Of a stretch of 64,000 nucleotides of DNA, positions 55,101 to 63,855 are shown in pieces. The stretch is taken from NCBI RefSeq assembly GCF_900115925.1, contig NZ_FOYF01000005.1, positions 248,001 to 312,000 on the forward strand. Direction: 5' to 3'. The notes under the pieces are model-generated. The model was not told where the DNA came from, made no database searches, and worked only from the letters and a program-made list of their open reading frames with translations. Numbering within the stretch: the stretch's first letter is position 1; each line of letters starts with the position of its first letter. A program made the translations under genes and the position numbers. Source of the stretch: Bacillus sp. cl95. GTDB lineage: Bacteria; Bacillota; Bacilli; Bacillales; Cytobacillaceae.

Positions 55101-55879
55101 ATGAAAATGTTGCTGCTGTTTCAGGTAATGTAAAGGTCGGCAATAAGGGGAACCTCCTTACAAACTGGCAGCATATCGAATATGTAACAGGCTTTAACCT
55201 AGAGAGAAGGGCTTTTGCAGCGCTCAACTGCATTACGGTTGTACCGGGTGCGATTGGTGCATGGAGAAAGTCGGATGTAGAAGAAGTAGGATATTTTAAT
55301 GAGGATACACTAGCAGAGGATACCGATATCACTCTTACTCTTTTGCGCAATGGGAAAAAGATTGAATTTGAAGAAAAGGCTTATGCCTTTACAGAAGTGC
55401 CCGAAGATATTAAGAGTCTGGCAAAACAGCGTTACCGATGGGTTTATGGTACATTACAATGCTTATGGAAACATCGTGAGGCTTTATTCAATAAAAAACA
55501 TCACTCATTAGGATATTTCGCCCTTCCAAACATGTGGCTTTTCCAATATATATATCAAACCATATCGCCTATTGCAGATATCTTATTTATTATGGCCCTT
55601 TTTACCACACACCCAGAAAAAGCAGCCATTGGATTTATTCTTTTTTACATGCTTGATTTCTTTACATCTCTATATGCATTTCGATTGGAGAAGGAAAGTC
55701 CTAAACCACTTATTTCCTTATTTCTCCAAAGAATATTGTACAAGCAACTTATGACTTATGTCGTGATAAAATCCATCTTCTCGGCAATAATGGGCGTAAC
55801 CGTTGGTTGGAATAAACTAAAACGAAAAGGTAATGTAACTCAAGAAACCTCTATTGTAGAAACGAAGGAATCTATTTAA
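52175..55879 (+). CDS. GH18-like, polysaccharide deacetylase and glycosyltransferase 2 fusion protein
   Basis: The product has 1234 residues from a GTG, 7 bases after GAGGAGG. In order it has a DUF2062-like membrane start (about 1-130), a helix near 150-168, and a YaaH-type GH18 domain (about 225-530, active-site block DGINIDFEEI). Next is a NodB deacetylase (about 600-790: SFDDGPDP, GNHTFTH, FRPTYEAD, LLHDAGGD), then a membrane helix. A processive GT2 domain (about 870-1110: VIAAYNEEK, DDGS, DADT, AEDTDI, QRYRW) ends in C-terminal helices. The layout resembles PgaB and PgaC of poly-N-acetylglucosamine synthesis joined in one chain, so I infer synthesis and deacetylation of an exopolysaccharide. 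Confidence 0.92.
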   Translation: MNRIFRWIVRSLFAPVTGNAGAIASTLGFFLAFLPLGSLKIPLLFAVSLLLRLNIIALFLGTLITVFIPHIRHLPIQDLRLLDEFWLFSALKAKFESSQAIVSGAFGGLIGLFCYFFFHWFYNLGLKNKEKNQEHIFRDSAKRRWSIIKRMSAVFTLLIVLVTTIFIESLNTNPVFSKLPLNNFNTEKNEIKPINTSFSEKELASQLPKTNFPSPKNMGKLNQKQMAGKQEFYAFYVNWDENSKTSFKKNIDSITTLVPEWLQITPDLELKSSIDESIIIEAKAHNMKILPLVNNVVKNKWDGDILHQLFTTPGAEDRFIKSMLSYVQRNGFDGINIDFEEINPSDKDHFTQFMDKVYKVFNQQGLMVTLDVPPKNNSFDYVSLASSADRIIVMLYDQYHSMSKPGPVTPIDWAKESLNQLNIPSEKLIVSLGSYGYDWEENSSKPADTMTFRDIMDLGIGNNLKIHWNKQVGNPYLRYKKNGKNHIVWFLDAATFYNQMQLAKDHGSRGIALWRLGSEDPSIWNYINKPNEMNNPSNAIKTMVSTEPVQYTGAGEILRVVSQLEKGKRTIQLDSSGLIQTETYVKLPQPLKVVRYGKPKGKEVVLSFDDGPDPTYTPQILDILDKNNIKGTFFIVGENALLHPELIKKMHKEGHEIGNHTFTHPDVTSITPFQMKMELNANQRLFQQITGHSMTLFRPTYEADTELSTNNEHVPILQAQDMGYTMVGESIDSNDWQTISSNEIVNRVLAQVTEGNVILLHDAGGDRSNTVKALPIIIEELKKCGYTFTTVADLIGKSSNQIMPPANQENPYLVYDKAVFMILQGWHFGLSILFYSAILLGILRMALFVFLSRKQLRNYKELQVDPTFTPFVSVVIAAYNEEKVICKTVNSILSSDYPDFEILIIDDGSKDDTAGVVQETYVNHPFIRLIKKQNEGKSSAVNLGFKEAMGEIVVALDADTLIAENAISLLVNHFKNENVAAVSGNVKVGNKGNLLTNWQHIEYVTGFNLERRAFAALNCITVVPGAIGAWRKSDVEEVGYFNEDTLAEDTDITLTLLRNGKKIEFEEKAYAFTEVPEDIKSLAKQRYRWVYGTLQCLWKHREALFNKKHHSLGYFALPNMWLFQYIYQTISPIADILFIMALFTTHPEKAAIGFILFYMLDFFTSLYAFRLEKESPKPLISLFLQRILYKQLMTYVVIKSIFSAIMGVTVGWNKLKRKGNVTQETSIVETKESI

Positions 55880-55893
55880 TTAACTCTTCGTTC

Positions 55894-55920
55894 AGGCCTT
55901 CCCATTTGGGAAAGGCCTTT
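55894..55920 (+). terminator. Terminator of the fusion gene
   Basis: AGGCCTTCCC and GGGAAAGGCCT pair around ATTT with one bulge, followed by TTCTTATTTTT. Confidence 0.85.
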
Positions 55921-55946
55921 CTTATTTTTGAATTAGAACAAAAAAA

Positions 55947-55969
55947 GGATCACCTTCTCTTGGTGATCC
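55947..55969 (-). terminator. Terminator of the Thr-rich protein gene
   Basis: GGATCACC and GGTGATCC pair around a 7-base loop, followed on the minus strand by TTTTTTT. Confidence 0.85.
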
Positions 55970-55979
55970 CTTAGAAAAA

Positions 55980-56618
55980 TTACAATTTCTTTCCGTTATT
56001 TTCTTTTTGTTCCCGATGGCTCGCTGCCTTTTCTTTTGCAGTTTGAGAAGTTTCTTGTCCACGATTGGTTGTCGAGGTGCTTGAATTTGTTGGTTTATTT
56101 GCGGTTGGAACAGGGGCAGTCGTTGTAGTTGGTGCTTTGCTGCTTGTCGCGCGTATCGTTGTTGCCACAGTCGTGGCGGTTGAACCTGTTGGTTTAGTTG
56201 CCTTTGGAACAGAAGCAGTCGTTGTGGTTGGTGCTTTCGTGCTTGTCGTACGTATTGTTGAAGTTGTCTCATTCGTACTAGTAGGATTGGTTGTAGTACT
56301 GCTACTTAATTTTTTCGTATCCAGATTACTAGCTTTTATATCACTATTGTTTTCTCTCTTAACAGCCACTTGCAAAGAAGTAATATCCTGCGTCAGCTCT
56401 GAATGATCTTCTTTCACATTTGTTGTAGGCGTTTGATTCTTAACAGCCTTTTCAGCTTTGCTGATTATATCCCCTTTTTTGGGGTCTCCGGATATTGTTG
56501 AAGCAATTTCTTTTGTTAATCGTTTAGGAGATAGATCGACTAGCAAAGAGTTGGTAACAGAAAACGTAACAGCTCCTGCTAATACCATCGCAAGTGCTCC
56601 CTTGGTTCGTTTATTCAT
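55980..56618 (-). CDS. Thr/Ser-rich exported or membrane-anchored protein with internal repeat
   Basis: The product has 212 residues. A basic start and one hydrophobic segment (KGALAMVLAGAVTFSVTNSLL) suggest an uncleaved anchor or signal. After a helical stretch the protein becomes low-complexity, rich in Thr, Ser, Pro and Ala. Two near-copies of STKAPTTTTASVPKATKPT and SSKAPTTTTAPVPTANKPT are visible. The end is charged. Such regions often span the cell wall or are glycosylated. The function is unknown. Confidence 0.78.
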   Translation of the reverse strand: MNKRTKGALAMVLAGAVTFSVTNSLLVDLSPKRLTKEIASTISGDPKKGDIISKAEKAVKNQTPTTNVKEDHSELTQDITSLQVAVKRENNSDIKASNLDTKKLSSSTTTNPTSTNETTSTIRTTSTKAPTTTTASVPKATKPTGSTATTVATTIRATSSKAPTTTTAPVPTANKPTNSSTSTTNRGQETSQTAKEKAASHREQKENNGKKL

Positions 56619-56759
56619 ATAATTTCCCTCATGTCTTCTTGTATAGTCGTATTAAAAGAATACGACTATACAAGATGTATTATGGGGGTATAACCAGTCC
56701 TTCATATTCTTTATTGGCGATTGCTTGATCCATAGAGGTAATAAGCTTTCTATTTCATT

Positions 56760-56837
56760 GGCTCTGTTAAACTCGCCTGTTGATTTCCGCTCCAGTCAAC
56801 AAAGTGCAGAAAATCAAAATTGTACATTAACAGAGCC
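56760..56837 (+). repeat. Palindromic interspersed repeat, 78-bp form with perfect ends
   Basis: GGCTCTGTTAA and TTAACAGAGCC are perfect 11-bp terminal inverted repeats, with GTTGATT and a diverged AGTCAAC inside. This is the best-preserved short copy. Confidence 0.88.
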
Positions 56838-57270
56838 ATTTCATTAAGACGTTTCCAAACTCTAAATTCCGAATTAACCCCAAAACAGGAAGATGCTTAT
56901 GAAAGCTACACTATCGTTTATCTTATATATTTCTTATTAAACCCCTCTATACTTTAACCCTATTGTTTGATAAAAAATGCCTCGCACTTTTTACAAATGG
57001 CATTGAATAAGTGCTGACAAAGGAACTTTATTTACAGATGTCTTTTCTTAAAGCTTAACAGGTTCAAAATAACGAAGAATGATTCGCTAATATCATTTAT
57101 GGAATTTGCACACTGAGTGCGAGTAAGTCTTTTTCGACGCAGCTATTTCAAAATAGTAATAAAATATCCACACATCTTGCTATGTGAGGATGGAAAAATC
57201 AACAAACTTTATTGATTATTTTCTAAATGCTACTTTTTTTTACAATCAAGTATTTACCCCATTATTAAAG
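56838..57270. other. Long intergenic region, no convincing gene
   Basis: Apart from an ATCC-CACAT / ATGTG-GGAT inverted pair near 57167-57192, I see only AT-rich sequence. A 107-codon plus-strand frame from 57184 contains a terminator-like hairpin and has poor coding character. Confidence 0.5.
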
Positions 57271-57300
57271 AAAACCCTGGATTCCAGTATCCAGGGTTTT
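57271..57300 (+). terminator. Orphan terminator-like hairpin
   Basis: AAAACCCTGGAT and ATCCAGGGTTTT form a perfect 12-bp stem with a 6-base loop and CTTTTAT after it. No gene ends here, so it may close an unannotated RNA starting in the preceding 400 bases. Confidence 0.65.
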
Positions 57301-57524
57301 CTTTTATCATTTGATGTTGCACTTAAAAGGATTTCAACAGAAATTGTTCAATTTCTAATTCCATTACAGTTTGATCATAGCGCACTCTGCCATTTTTGCT
57401 ATTTATGGATTAAACTCAAATCTTTAACTTCACCTACAGCAAAAATTGTGTTTGACCAAGCAATAAGAATTAAAAATCCCCTTCATTACTTTTCATTAAT
57501 AAAGTAAGAAAGAGGATTTGAACG

Positions 57525-58734
<1,210 letters not shown>

Positions 58735-59026
58735 ATATTTTACCTCCAAAACATTGTTTACTTAAACTAGTTGAACGCTATTTTCTTTATTATTTGTAAA
58801 TTTACCTCAAAAAAACTTATAACAAAAAAAACAGCTAAAATTAATACACGGATGTAAATTCGATAAACAATTTTTGAATTCCAGACCCAATGATCTGACC
58901 CGAAACAACGATTTAATAAAATGGGATAATCATTTGAATGGTTCCTTTGAAAATATTCCACTTACAGAACCATGTGATCGCTTTCATAAATAGTTTTAAA
59001 ATTACTATATTAAAATAACACATTTT

Positions 59027-59058
59027 TTGAACAAATGTTCAATCAAATTTGAACAAAA
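59027..59058 (-). promoter_or_regulatory. Candidate operator upstream of nupC
   Basis: TTGAACAAATGTTCAA (59027-59042) is a perfect 7-bp inverted repeat, followed by a further TTTGAACAAAA half-site at 59048. A palindrome plus an extra half-site recalls the DeoR operator of the Bacillus dra-nupC-pdp operon. It lies about 290 bases before nupC. Confidence 0.4.
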
Positions 59059-59352
59059 TTAAAATTATTTTTTTCCATTTTTGTTAATAAAGATTAATTC
59101 TCATATTTTTCATTAGAAAACTTGAAATTAATGTTAAAAATGTAACATTACACATTACAATAGATACACTCTGCAATGAAAGTTTTTTTAGTAATTGCAA
59201 AGGCTTAAATGTCATTATTTAGCATTTTGCAGTTACTTAAAGGATAAACGCAGTATGTTGAAATTTAAAAACATTATATGAATACAATGTTGCTGTTATC
59301 AACGATTATCGTTTTATTCTGGAAAATGAATAGAACATTTTATTTCAACAAA

Positions 59353-59428
59353 GGCTTTGTTAACCACTTATTGTTGATTTATTACCGGCTGTTTGGAGCG
59401 GAAATCAATAGGCATATTTAACAGAGCC
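59353..59428 (-). repeat. Palindromic interspersed repeat, 76-bp form, inverted
   Basis: On the minus strand it runs GGCTCTGTTAA, TTGATTTCCGCTCC, to TTAACAAAGCC. It lies between the nupC leader and rlmH. Confidence 0.82.
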
Positions 59429-59483
59429 AACCATAAAAAGGCAACTCTATTATTTAAAAGGAGATTGCCTTCAGGTTTCTATA

Positions 59484-59963
59484 CTATTTATGATACGGTT
59501 CACCGCGATTAATCCTAAACGCACGATAGACCTGCTCCACCAATATCAACCTCATCAACTGGTGAGGGAAGGTCATTCTAGAAAATGAAAGTTGATCGTT
59601 TGATCGTTTGAGGACATCATTGCTTAAGCCAAGTGATCCTCCAATGACGAATACAATTTTGCTTTTTCCATAAGTGGCGAGCTTATCGAGTGTATCCGCC
59701 AATTCTTCTGAGGATTGCATTTTTCCGCCGATAGCAAGAGCGATAACGTGCGCATCCTGGCTGATCTTCGCTAGAATTCGTTCGCCTTCTTTCTGTTTCA
59801 CTTGCTCCATTTCATTTTCGCTTAACACTTCGGGTGCTTTTTCATCAGGTACCTCTACCACTTCAACCTTTGCATAGGCCGTCAGTCGTTTCAGATATTC
59901 GTCGATGCCCATCTTTAAGTATTTTTCTTTCAATTTTCCTACGGTAACAATCGTGATATTCAC
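59484..59963 (-). CDS. rlmH: 23S rRNA (pseudouridine1915-N3)-methyltransferase RlmH
   Basis: From the GTG at 59963 the product has 159 residues, exactly the family length. It starts [19 protein letters not shown] and has the SPOUT knot motifs [17 protein letters not shown] and [18 protein letters not shown], ending [14 protein letters not shown]. It methylates helix 69 of 23S rRNA on the 70S ribosome. The five-codon extension to 59978 has no ribosome site. A DnaA-box-like sequence overlaps its start codon. Confidence 0.97.
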   Translation of the reverse strand: MNITIVTVGKLKEKYLKMGIDEYLKRLTAYAKVEVVEVPDEKAPEVLSENEMEQVKQKEGERILAKISQDAHVIALAIGGKMQSSEELADTLDKLATYGKSKIVFVIGGSLGLSNDVLKRSNDQLSFSRMTFPHQLMRLILVEQVYRAFRINRGEPYHK

Positions 59964-60320
59964 TATCCACACACTCACTTTACAAACAGATTACAAACAG
60001 TTTACAAACAAGTTATACACAATACTTATCCACATATCCACATTTTCTATCCACATCTTGTATGCGCTCAAGTGTTCGCCACCATATATACGGCTATATT
60101 TCGACAATATTCACAGCTTGTTGATAACTTTTCTTCCTCATTTACCTTTGTTAAAACCGGAAATGTTTCATGTTCATCTACAATGATATCAATGGCTAGC
60201 TCTACATGTTCCTCGCAACAATAAATCATTTTCACTCATCTTCCCCTTTAATTTCACTTATTCACATGTTTATTATTTTCGACAAATTCTTTGTCTTCAT
60301 ACTCTTTAAACTTATCCACA
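59963..60320 (+). other. Cluster of DnaA-box-like sequences with an 11-bp phased repeat
   Basis: TTATCCACA occurs at 60026 and 60312 and TTATACACA at 60013; all match the TTWTNCACA consensus. One-mismatch boxes lie at 59963, 60034 and 60047 and, inverted, at 60119. Before them, TTACAAACA occurs at 59980, 59991 and 60002, exactly 11 bp apart and 11 bp before the box at 60013. Function is inferred only. Confidence 0.55.
60068..60229 (-). CDS. yyzF: CxxH/CxxC small protein (YyzF type)
   Basis: This 53-codon gene starts ATG 60229 after GGGGAAGATGAG. It begins MIYCCEEHVELAIDIIVDEH, where CxxH (CEEH) is visible, and near the end has SCEYCRN, a CxxC. Proteins of this small family lie between rlmH and htrC in many Bacillus, exactly as here. 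They probably bind a metal; the function is unknown. GTG 60235 is an alternative start. Confidence 0.88.
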   Translation of the reverse strand: MIYCCEEHVELAIDIIVDEHETFPVLTKVNEEEKLSTSCEYCRNIAVYMVANT

Positions 60321-60336
60321 AAACTATATTAACATA

Positions 60337-60574
60337 GGCTCTGTTAAACATGGTTGTTCATTTTCGCTACAGGGCACTCGCTTTCCGCTGACGAATTATG
60401 AAAAAGCCCTAATGCCGGCTTTTTCAAGGACAAATTCTTCTTGGGCGGTTCGGGAGCCTCCTCGTCGCTTCACTCCTGCGGGGTCTCCCCTGACCCGCTT
60501 TTCCCGCAGGAGTCTCGCACCCTTACGCTACAATCAACAAAGCTAATAAATCAACATTGGTCTTTAACAGAGCC
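60337..60574 (+). repeat. Long palindromic repeat with nested hairpin and intact ends
   Basis: Ends are GGCTCTGTTAAA and TTTAACAGAGCC. The GC-rich core holds GAGCCTCCTCG and CTCCTGCGGGGTCTC. A nested 49-bp unit at 60391-60439 carries GAAAAAGCC/GGCTTTTTC. This copy links the short and long forms because it has the ends of the former and the core of the latter. Confidence 0.88.
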
Positions 60575-60589
60575 TTAGCATAAAAGAAA

Positions 60590-60619
60590 AAGCAAGAAAG
60601 CGACCTCGCCTTCTTGCTT
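60590..60619 (-). terminator. Terminator of htrC
   Basis: AAGCAAGAA and TTCTTGCTT with a GCGA/TCGC inner part form the stem, followed on the minus strand by TTTTCTTTTA. Confidence 0.85.
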
Positions 60620-60630
60620 GATTCTTAGCA

Positions 60631-61860
60631 TTATAAATTTTCTCCGCCTAGCTTGAGAGTCGTTTCTTGAAGTTTGCCTTCACGATAAAACTTAATTTTC
60701 ATCTGGTCGCCGATTTTCTTTTTGTTATATAAATGCTTTCTTAATTGGATGACATCTTCAATTTTAACCCCATCCAACTCAATGATTACATCAAGCTCCT
60801 GTAGTCCTGCTTGTGCAGCTGGTGAATTTGGAACGACACTACGTAAGGCCACCCCGTCCTTCACACCTTTTGGTAATTTCAATGCTTCTTCCTGATAATA
60901 TCCTGGAATCTCAGCAACTGATTTCAAATCAACACCCATATACGGTCTTCTCACTTCACCATATTTTTCTAGGTCCTCAATAATCGGTTCTGCATAGTTA
61001 ATCGGAATTGAAAGTCCAATACCTTCTACAGCGTTTTGGGCAATTTTCATTGAATTGATTCCAATTACTTGTCCAGCAATGTTAATGAGTGCACCTCCAC
61101 TATTACCTGGGTTGATTGCCGCATCTGTTTGCAATACTTCTGCTTGCCAGTCAACGACTCCATCCTGATTGATATCGACCGGAATCGTTCTCTCAAGTCC
61201 TGAAATAATCCCTTTGGTTACTGAACCAGAAAAAGTTGGTCCAAGTGGATTACCAATTGCAATAGCAGGTTCTCCTGCTTTCAGTTTGTCAGAGTCACCG
61301 AATTCAGCTACCTTTTTTACACTTTTTGCATCAATTTCAAGAACAGCTAAGTCTGTCCATACATCACTTCCACGCAATTTTGCCGGCACTTTTGTTCCGT
61401 CTGAAAGACTTACTTCCAGCGCAGTAGCTCCTTCAACTACATGGTGATTTGTTACGACATATGCTTTGCCGCCTGCCTTTTTATAAATGACTCCTGATCC
61501 TGTTCCAGCTGCCCCTTGTTCCTCGTTCTCGGACCAAAATCCTGCAGATTGGATATTCGTAATGCCTACAACCGCTTCACCCGCTTTGTCAACAGCATCA
61601 GTAATCTCTGATTCCACCGAAACAGACATTTTTTGTGCAGGGGTTTTAGTGGTTTTATCCTGATTATCTTCTTCCGCTGGCGTAACCATATCAGGCTGAA
61701 CATCGTATGGTAAGATATCCATTCTCGAAAGAGTTGGAACCGAAATAATGACTAGTATGGCTCCAAGGATGGCCCCTACAAGACTAGCGAGAAAAAAACC
61801 GCTTTTTCTGCGTTTTGGTTCTTTGTAGCGGCCTTCATAATCTTGATCATAATATCCCAT
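60631..61860 (-). CDS. htrC: HtrA-like serine protease HtrC
   Basis: The product is about 409 residues from the ATG at 61860, after AAGGATT. A cytoplasmic basic start is followed by one membrane anchor (FFLASLVGAILGAILVIISV). The trypsin-like triad is visible: His in VVTNHHVVEGATAL, Asp in WTDLAVLEID, Ser in INPGNSGGALINIAG. A single PDZ domain closes it (GVALRSVVPNSPAAQAGLQE). It degrades damaged extracytoplasmic proteins. It lies in the conserved wal-htrC-rlmH block. Confidence 0.96.
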   Translation of the reverse strand: MGYYDQDYEGRYKEPKRRKSGFFLASLVGAILGAILVIISVPTLSRMDILPYDVQPDMVTPAEEDNQDKTTKTPAQKMSVSVESEITDAVDKAGEAVVGITNIQSAGFWSENEEQGAAGTGSGVIYKKAGGKAYVVTNHHVVEGATALEVSLSDGTKVPAKLRGSDVWTDLAVLEIDAKSVKKVAEFGDSDKLKAGEPAIAIGNPLGPTFSGSVTKGIISGLERTIPVDINQDGVVDWQAEVLQTDAAINPGNSGGALINIAGQVIGINSMKIAQNAVEGIGLSIPINYAEPIIEDLEKYGEVRRPYMGVDLKSVAEIPGYYQEEALKLPKGVKDGVALRSVVPNSPAAQAGLQELDVIIELDGVKIEDVIQLRKHLYNKKKIGDQMKIKFYREGKLQETTLKLGGENL

Positions 61861-62021
61861 TGACACCAATCCTTTCTATCGACGATTGCTATGATTTATT
61901 GTTTCTATCTGAACCTAATTATACTCACTATTACCCAAATTTCTAATAAAATGGCAGTTTTTATGTAAATCTTCCGAATTTGTTCATAATTTATCCATAC
62001 ATGGAAAATGGGAGTTATGAA

Positions 62022-62065
62022 AAAAGGAAGGAAGACAGCTATTGTCAGCTGTCTTCCTTCCTTTT
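62022..62065 (-). terminator. Strong terminator between walJ and htrC
   Basis: AAAAGGAAGGAAGACAGCT and AGCTGTCTTCCTTCCTTTT form a 19-bp stem with a 6-base loop, followed by T on the minus strand. It probably ends the walRKHIJ transcript, so htrC needs its own promoter. Confidence 0.9.
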
Positions 62066-62071
62066 CACTTA

Positions 62072-62256
62072 GGCTTTGTTAAACATTTAGTGTTATTTTG
62101 ACGAGTATGTGTGGGGAATCCACTCCCTTTCCTCGGACGAACTGGCAATCCTCCTCGCTCGTTACCTCACTGTGGGGTCTTTCCAGCCCGTTTTTCCGAA
62201 GGAGTCTCGCGCATTCCCTTCCTTACAAACAACAACAGCATCGTTTAACAGAACTC
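62072..62256 (+). repeat. Degenerate long palindromic repeat
   Basis: The left end is GGCTTTGTTAAACA and the right end is GTTTAACAGAACTC. The core keeps TCCTCGCTCG, GTGGGGTCTTTCC and AAGGAGTCTCGCGC but is eroded. It lies just after the walJ stop codon. Confidence 0.7.
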
Positions 62257-62259
62257 AAC

Positions 62260-63054
62260 TTAAATGGTCGTTAAACTAGTAGGCACTTTCGGATCAGTAT
62301 CTAGCAAGTTGAATTGCTCACCTACAATTAATCCTCTGCTTTCCAGGGTTTGTGTAACGGACATTCTTGCCAGATCTTTAATGTTGTTATCAAGACTTAA
62401 ATGGGCTAAGTATACTCGCTTCGTATTGTCGCCTACTACCTCACTCATGGCAATGGCCGCATCTTCATTTGAAACGTGTCCAACATCGCTTAGAATACGT
62501 CTTTTAATATTCCAAGGGTATCGGCCCATTCTAAGCATTTGAACGTCGTGGTTACTTTCAAACACATAAGCATCCGCATTAGAAATAATTCCTTTCATGC
62601 GATCACTTACATAGCCTGTATCTGTAATTAAGACCAACTTCTTGCCGTCTCGATGAAACACATAAAACATCGGCTCTGCTGCATCATGTGATACTCCGAA
62701 TGATTCTATATCAGTACTGCCAAAGCTTTTGACAGTTTCAGTAGAAAAAATAAATTTTTGTTCAGTAGGAATGGTTCCAATAAGTGGTTCCATGGCATGC
62801 CACGTTTTTTCATTCGCATAGATTGGAAGCTTATATTTACGAGCGACAATGCCTACTCCCTTAATATGATCGCTATGCTCATGCGTAACAAAAATACCCG
62901 ATAGCTTACTCATATCACGATTGATATTTTGAAACAAAGCTTCCATTTGCTTACCGCTTAAGCCGGCATCTACAAGAAAGGAATGCTCTCCGTCTTCAAC
63001 GTATATGGCATTTCCCGTACTCCCGCTAGCAAGCACGCTAAGCTGCAAAGACAT
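62260..63054 (-). CDS. walJ: MBL-fold exonuclease WalJ (YycJ)
   Basis: The product has 264 residues. Metal motif [12 protein letters not shown], then [12 protein letters not shown] and the late ESNHDVQML are those of WalJ. The protein is a metallo-beta-lactamase-fold nuclease of the walRKHIJ operon, linked to coordination of cell division and DNA replication or mismatch repair. It lies 6 bases after walI. Confidence 0.95.
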   Translation of the reverse strand: MSLQLSVLASGSTGNAIYVEDGEHSFLVDAGLSGKQMEALFQNINRDMSKLSGIFVTHEHSDHIKGVGIVARKYKLPIYANEKTWHAMEPLIGTIPTEQKFIFSTETVKSFGSTDIESFGVSHDAAEPMFYVFHRDGKKLVLITDTGYVSDRMKGIISNADAYVFESNHDVQMLRMGRYPWNIKRRILSDVGHVSNEDAAIAMSEVVGDNTKRVYLAHLSLDNNIKDLARMSVTQTLESRGLIVGEQFNLLDTDPKVPTSLTTI

Positions 63055-63060
63055 AACATT

Positions 63061-63855
63061 TCACTCCGTTTGTTTAGTTTCATTGCTGTTAAACTCGATG
63101 ATCTGACCATCAAACGCATTTACAAACAATCTGTCCTTATCATTAACGACAAATAGCCACGTTGGTGTCAGCACTTGAGAGGCTGCCAACTGCACAGCTG
63201 TAGAATAACCTAGCTCAATTTTAGTCACCTTGCTCTTTGGCTTCAGCAATCCTTTTTGGTGAAGTGTTTCAATCGCTTTTAGTGGTGATAATACTTCGTC
63301 TTTCCCAGTGAGCTCTTCAATACCTTCAAGATATGTCTGCTCGTAAGAAACAACCTTCTTTTCACTATCAAGCTTAAACACCAAACGTCCACTTATGTTT
63401 TTATAAAAAGGTTTATCCTTGTAATGCTGATAAAAAGTGACACTATCTTTTTTCTCGGAAATTTCCCATAAACGATAATCTTCGCCCTTGAGAATATACT
63501 CCTTTAAGATTTTTGCCCATTCAGCCTGCTCGTTTTTCGAGGTTAGTGGTATAGGCTTATCAAAAATTGACGTTAGTAGATTTCCTTCCACAACCGAAAC
63601 AGTTTGTCCCTTTAATTTAGCCACTTCATCTTTACCAAAGGCTTTAGGTTTCGCACTCACGTACTGATCCTTAATAGGTTGTTTAGGAAAGGCCACATAT
63701 TCAATTTCATCGGCCTTTAACTTCTCCTCAAATGAAGCCTCATATATTATCTCATATTTATTTGCATCCCGTATGATCAAATATTGGTACATCAAATAGA
63801 CGTCGAGGACAAGAAATGTAAGTATAAAGATGGTTTTGATTTTACTCCAATCCAC
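63061..63855 (-). CDS. walI: WalK regulator WalI (YycI)
   Basis: The product has 264 residues from a GTG at 63855. A short cytoplasmic end and one membrane helix (IFILTFLVLDVYLMYQYLII) precede an extracellular YycI domain ending LFVNAFDGQIIEF. With WalH it restrains the WalK cell-wall sensor kinase. It overlaps walH by 14 bases. Confidence 0.95.
   Translation of the reverse strand: MDWSKIKTIFILTFLVLDVYLMYQYLIIRDANKYEIIYEASFEEKLKADEIEYVAFPKQPIKDQYVSAKPKAFGKDEVAKLKGQTVSVVEGNLLTSIFDKPIPLTSKNEQAEWAKILKEYILKGEDYRLWEISEKKDSVTFYQHYKDKPFYKNISGRLVFKLDSEKKVVSYEQTYLEGIEELTGKDEVLSPLKAIETLHQKGLLKPKSKVTKIELGYSTAVQLAASQVLTPTWLFVVNDKDRLFVNAFDGQIIEFNSNETKQTE

Noticed and set aside
57184-57507. 107-codon plus-strand open frame
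   Set aside because: It contains a perfect terminator-like hairpin and low-complexity AT-rich codons, with no ribosome site; it is probably noise.
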